DNA from: Hymenobacter psoromatis
GTDB taxonomy: Bacteria; Bacteroidota; Bacteroidia; Cytophagales; Hymenobacteraceae
Direction of reading: 5' to 3'
Assembly (NCBI GenBank): GCA_001596155.1
Contig: CP014769.1
Span: 1-64,000, forward strand
DNA: 64,000 bases
Shown here: positions 63,665-64,000 of the stretch, in pieces
How positions within the stretch are numbered: the first letter of the stretch is position 1
Layout: every line of letters begins with the position of its first letter
Position numbers and translations under genes: made by a program
The notes under the pieces: generated by a model
What the model was told of the DNA's origin: nothing
Seen by the model: the letters and a program-made list of their open reading frames with translations, nothing else
The model's database searches: none

Positions 63665-63808
63665 TCGCCAAAGGGATTGTTGTGCTGCTAGTAAGGGGGT
63701 AGGGAAGGACGGCAACGCACTCCTTGCACGCCCGGCATCGTCGGTGCTTTAGGCGCACGGGGCGCTGCATAACCAGCAAAGGGCTTTTCCTACCCCCTTC
63801 AATACTAG

Positions 63809-63838
63809 AGGCTGTCTCGTAAGGGACAGCCTTTTTTA
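63809..63838 (+). terminator. Rho-independent terminator
   Basis: AGGCTGTC (63809-63816) pairs with GACAGCCT (63825-63832), followed by TTTTTT. It ends the NmrA-DUF5519 unit, 35 nt before the next gene. Confidence 0.82.
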
Positions 63839-63872
63839 ACCGCACTAAACAAGTAATTGAACGATTAAACGC

Positions 63873-64000
63873 ATGAAAATCATTGTTTTAGAGGAACATT
63901 GCATGACGCCGGAACTGGCCCAGGCGCTAAGCGCGCTGCCTCCCGAGCAGGGCGACGACCTGATGCGGCTGTTTTCCGACGAACAGCTGAGCGACCGGCT
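63873..64000 (+). CDS. Amidohydrolase-type protein (partial, runs off right edge)
   Basis: From ATG 63873: MKIIVLEEHCMTPELAQAL then SALPPEQGDDLMRLFSDEQLSDRL, open to the window end. The start MKIIxLEEHxxTPE is typical of amidohydrolase-family (AMDHase/ACMSD-like) decarboxylases of aromatic acids. Only 42 residues are visible, so this is a tentative family call. Confidence 0.6.
   Translation, partial: MKIIVLEEHCMTPELAQALSALPPEQGDDLMRLFSDEQLSDR

Noticed and set aside
1..64000. CRISPR array, rRNA, tRNA or riboswitch
   Set aside because: I looked for regular spaced repeats, conserved rRNA and tRNA cores and common aptamers and found none I could support.

Overview
The window looks like chromosome of a high-GC member of the Bacteroidota, most likely a Hymenobacter-type Cytophagales. 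This is inferred from gene content and codon bias: DUF3667 protein, cytochrome bd oxidase, MlaEFD-type lipid transporter, PAS-rich two-component systems, few strong Shine-Dalgarno sites, and Bacteroidetes-type insertion sequences. There is no rRNA, tRNA or CRISPR array to confirm it.

Layout. 1-12.1 kb is core-like: a BLUF photoreceptor running off the left edge, a thioredoxin-like protein, a PAS histidine kinase overlapping a receiver-CRP fusion regulator, an Acg-type nitroreductase, cydAB with a small membrane protein, a BON-domain protein, and an MlaE/MlaF/MCE operon. 12.1-17.6 kb is an integrated mobilizable element: tyrosine recombinase, a frameshifted mob-accessory gene, MobB-type relaxase, MobA/MobC-type DNA-binding protein, then about 1 kb of AT-rich DNA. 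17.6-25.3 kb is accessory DNA between two related IS3 copies (one intact in its ends, one decayed) and carries a tripartite HipBST toxin-antitoxin operon with two clear candidate operators, plus orphan genes. 25.3-32.3 kb has an NRAMP-like transporter, a histidine-rich 70-residue protein, a STAS-like protein and a large two-component system with a 1061-residue multi-PAS kinase.

32.5-49.4 kb is a mobile-element patchwork (IS1182 and its deletion derivative nested in the inverted repeats of a small element, an IS630 remnant, another small inverted-repeat element, a 232-bp foldback palindrome, IS1, IS481). Between these lie single metabolic genes: TetR, isochorismatase-like hydrolase, aldo/keto reductase, NTF2-like, flavin reductase-like, ene-reductase, thioesterase, M1 aminopeptidase.

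49.4-64 kb is a dense set of small redox and detoxification genes (two full-length NmrA-type proteins plus a QOR2-type one, azoreductase, VOC, EthD, siderophore-interacting type flavoprotein, NTF2-like, carboxymuconolactone decarboxylase-like, MBL-fold hydrolase, amidohydrolase). It has its own AraC, two HxlR and TetR regulators, three of which sit beside inverted or direct repeats that look like operators. The genes look like a quinone/electrophile-response and aromatic-compound island assembled by gene gain; several members are decayed.

The strongest unexplained signals are the repeated insertion of IS1182-type ends at the same CGTT inside one small inverted-repeat element, the perfect 80-bp-arm palindrome after the aldo/keto reductase, and the HipBST operon. 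Several reading frames are broken at homopolymer runs, which may be biology or sequencing error.
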